NCBI RefSeq assembly: GCF_024437735.1
Contig: NZ_JANFQO010000006.1
Span: forward strand, 230,838 to 294,837
Source: Tahibacter harae
Lineage (GTDB): Bacteria > Pseudomonadota > Gammaproteobacteria > Xanthomonadales > Rhodanobacteraceae
Direction of reading: 5' to 3'
Length of the DNA: 64,000 nucleotides
Position numbers and translations under genes: made by a program
Shown here: in pieces, positions 62,469 to 64,000 of the stretch
Layout: every line of letters begins with the position of its first letter
How positions within the stretch are numbered: position 1 is the first letter of the stretch
Notes under the pieces: model-generated
Database searches by the model: none
Told to the model about the DNA's origin: nothing
Seen by the model: only the letters and a program-made list of their open reading frames with translations

Positions 62469-63158
62469 TCAGTTGCTGGTGACGGTCAGGGTGAAGTTGC
62501 TGTCGGCGTTGGTCGCGAGCGTGCCGGTGGTGCTGTAGTCACCCAGGGCGGTGGCGGCGGCCAGGTTCAGATCCATGCGCACGTCGCCGGGACGGGCATT
62601 GACCAGGCCCGGGTCCGGGAACTGCACGCTGGCGCCCGGGCCCACGGCCGGGGCGGCGCCGAAAGCCGCGGTCTGCACGCGGAAGTTGGACATGCCGATG
62701 CTGGAGCCGGACGGGCCATTCAGCGTGGTGCCGGGGCCGGCGGCGACGGCGACCGTCGTGGTGGCGGCAGTGCCGCCGACGGCGCGCACGGCCCACAGAT
62801 TCTGCAGCACCAGCGGCACGGCGCTGGCGTTGATGCTCAGTGCGCCCGGGTTGATGCTGAAATTGGCGACCAGCTCGCCACCGACCACGTTGGCGTTGGC
62901 GGCGCTGGCCGGCGGGGCCAGGGCGCAGGCGCGGGTATCGGCCACGGTGGTGCAGCCCGCCGGCGTGCCGAACAGGTCGGTCAGCGAGATGTTCACGTCG
63001 ACCGACGAGTAGTAGTACAGGATGGTGATGCCGTTGTTGAGCGTGATGTCCACGTCCACCGAGCCCTGCGCCTGGGCGAAGGCACCCGAGGGAAAGACTG
63101 CGGCGGAAGCCAGTGCCAGGGCGGCAAGGCGGGAAATGAAACGGAGTTTGTTGGTCAC
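62469..63158 (-). CDS. Probable major fimbrial subunit
   Basis: 229 residues from GTG 63158, chosen because it gives a clean signal peptide (VTNKLRFISRLAALALASAA, cleaved after AFA-Q); ATG 63245 would add 29 non-signal residues. The mature protein is Ala/Gly/Ser/Thr/Val-rich and beta-structured with one disulfide candidate (GCTTVADTRACAL) and an alternating C-terminal strand SNFTLTVTSN, features of chaperone-usher pilins. First gene of the six-gene operon, with a Clp/CRP-type site 73 nt upstream. Not similar enough to name a pilin class by eye. Confidence 0.78.
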   Translation of the reverse strand: MTNKLRFISRLAALALASAAVFPSGAFAQAQGSVDVDITLNNGITILYYYSSVDVNISLTDLFGTPAGCTTVADTRACALAPPASAANANVVGGELVANFSINPGALSINASAVPLVLQNLWAVRAVGGTAATTTVAVAAGPGTTLNGPSGSSIGMSNFRVQTAAFGAAPAVGPGASVQFPDPGLVNARPGDVRMDLNLAAATALGDYSTTGTLATNADSNFTLTVTSN

Positions 63159-63230
63159 GGTTATGCCCCATGTTTCGTTGTCGGCTGCCGAATGGCAGGC
63201 GCGACTGCCAAAGCATGAGGTGTGCCGAAG

Positions 63231-63246
63231 TGTGACCTGGATCACG
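63231..63246 (-). promoter_or_regulatory. Clp/CRP-type binding site before the fimbrial operon
   Basis: TGTGA-CCTGGA-TCACG matches the CRP/Clp consensus TGTGA-N6-TCACA at nine of ten positions. It lies 73-88 nt upstream of the major-subunit start. In xanthomonads Clp responds to cyclic di-GMP and controls adhesion and virulence genes, so this suggests c-di-GMP or cAMP control of the fimbriae. Confidence 0.6.
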
Positions 63247-63480
63247 TAACGTGACGTTTGGTAACAATCCGGCGTGCCGTACGCGAAAGCGGAGGGCAGA
63301 GCGGCTCATTCAGATCAGGAGGGAAATGTCGGGCGCTGTCACGCGACGGGTTCGCCACGCCCTTGAGGCCGCTTCGCAAAATCCGTATGCAAAAAGCTGG
63401 CTAATTGCTCCGGATACCGGTATCTTTCGCGCCCCGTCAAGCAGGTCTGTGGGGCCGGTGAAAATCATGCCGCAACGGCA

Positions 63481-63509
63481 TTGACATTCGGCCTGCGGAT
63501 AACGAGAAT
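63481..63509 (+). promoter_or_regulatory. Promoter of the tRNA-tuf operon
   Basis: TTGACA (63481-63486), 17-nt spacer, GAGAAT (63504-63509), then a GC-rich discriminator (gccgggctccg) ending just before tRNA-Tyr. A perfect -35 and a GC discriminator are typical of strongly expressed, stringently controlled stable-RNA promoters. Confidence 0.75.
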
Positions 63510-63524
63510 GCCGGGCTCCGCGCT

Positions 63525-63610
63525 GGAGGGATACCCAAGCGGCCAACGGGGGCAGACTGTAAATCTGCTGGCTCACGCCTTCGGTGGTTCGAATCCACCT
63601 CCCTCCACCA
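63525..63610 (+). tRNA. tRNA-Tyr (GTA)
   Basis: Class II tRNA with long variable arm: acceptor GGAGGGA/TCCCTCC, anticodon loop CTGTAAA giving GTA (63559-63561), T arm GGTTCGAATCC, CCA encoded. First of three tRNAs ahead of tuf. Confidence 0.97.
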
Positions 63611-63626
63611 GCCGGTTCTGTCTTGA

Positions 63627-63700
<74 letters not shown>

Positions 63701-63729
63701 TTGGATTGCAACCGCGGTTGACGTTTCAC

Positions 63730-63805
<76 letters not shown>

Positions 63806-63871
63806 TCTTTGTTGAGTCGCAACACGTTTTGTACTCATCCACCTCCTTAGATCTCTCGGGGTTTTGCAGGC

Positions 63872-64000
63872 ATGGCCAAGGGTAAATTCGAGCGCACCAA
63901 GCCGCACGTCAACGTCGGCACGATCGGTCACGTGGACCACGGCAAGACGACGCTGACGGCAGCGCTGACGAAGATCGGAGCCGAGCGCTTCGGTGGCGAG
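63872..64000 (+). CDS. tuf: Elongation factor Tu (5' part, cut by window edge)
   Basis: 43 codons visible from ATG 63872: [20 protein letters not shown], then the P-loop [14 protein letters not shown] (G1, GxxxxGKT) that binds GTP. EF-Tu brings aminoacyl-tRNA to the ribosome. The tRNA-Tyr/Gly/Thr genes upstream identify this as the tufB-type copy of proteobacteria, normally followed by tRNA-Trp, secE and nusG. Confidence 0.98.
   Translation, partial: MAKGKFERTKPHVNVGTIGHVDHGKTTLTAALTKIGAERFGGE

Overview
The window reads as ordinary chromosome from a high-GC gammaproteobacterium of the Xanthomonadales/Lysobacterales. The evidence is the conserved housekeeping order (hemA-prfA divergent from a TPR lipoprotein-lolB-ispE-tRNA-Gln-prs-rplY-pth-ychF; lptD-surA-pdxA with rsmA nearby; tRNA-Tyr/Gly/Thr-tuf), UbiH/UbiI-type flavin hydroxylases, a Clp/CRP-like half-site palindrome and dense ATGA/TGATG gene overlaps. 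The family (perhaps Rhodanobacteraceae, Dokdonella/Tahibacter-like) is inference from the secreted-protein style, not proof. I see no integrase, insertion sequence, prophage or CRISPR array.

Layout. 1-8.8 kb: a truncated ECF sigma factor, an unknown exported protein, threonine dehydrogenase (tdh), rlmJ, a DUF885 metallopeptidase, a GNAT acetyltransferase coupled to a nitrilase-family hydrolase, a lone SMI1/KNR4 protein, and a PAP2 phosphatase coupled to a glycosyltransferase. 10-14.2 kb: a phosphate-transport operon pstC-pstA-pstB-phoU behind a clear Pho box, without pstS. 14.2-15.6 kb: an XRE regulator/membrane protein pair with a perfect inverted-repeat operator, then a broken propeller-sensor remnant. 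15.8-23.5 kb: the envelope/biogenesis cluster rsmA // LysR-DMT exporter // pdxA-surA-lptD. 23.6-30.4 kb: msrB, a secreted protein, an HDAC-like deacetylase, three cobalamin salvage/assembly genes (ATR, cobC-like, cobS) and two ubiquinone hydroxylases.

30.6-43.4 kb is accessory: a beta-helix protein, a double lamin-tail/DUF3616 protein, a serine hydrolase, DUF1963, GyrI-like, VOC and AraC genes, two decayed loci, a GH18 chitinase with a chitin-binding domain, a DUF3011 protein and a WYL-like small protein. 43.5-52.9 kb is the conserved translation/heme/isoprenoid block, in which the end of ispE runs 22 nt into tRNA-Gln. 53-55.7 kb has a decayed RCC1-repeat gene, a DUF11 protein and a thioesterase. 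55.7-63.2 kb is a tightly packed six-gene, unusual chaperone-usher fimbrial operon on the minus strand with a Clp/CRP-type site upstream. The window ends in the tRNA-tuf operon.

The most interesting thread is a short C-terminal signature, [DL]-x-L-F-x-D-G-F-E just before the stop, shared by four otherwise unrelated exported proteins (ends at 32160, 35084, 53906 and 55736). One of them is the last gene of the fimbrial operon. It resembles a sorting or processing tag for which I know no characterised machinery.
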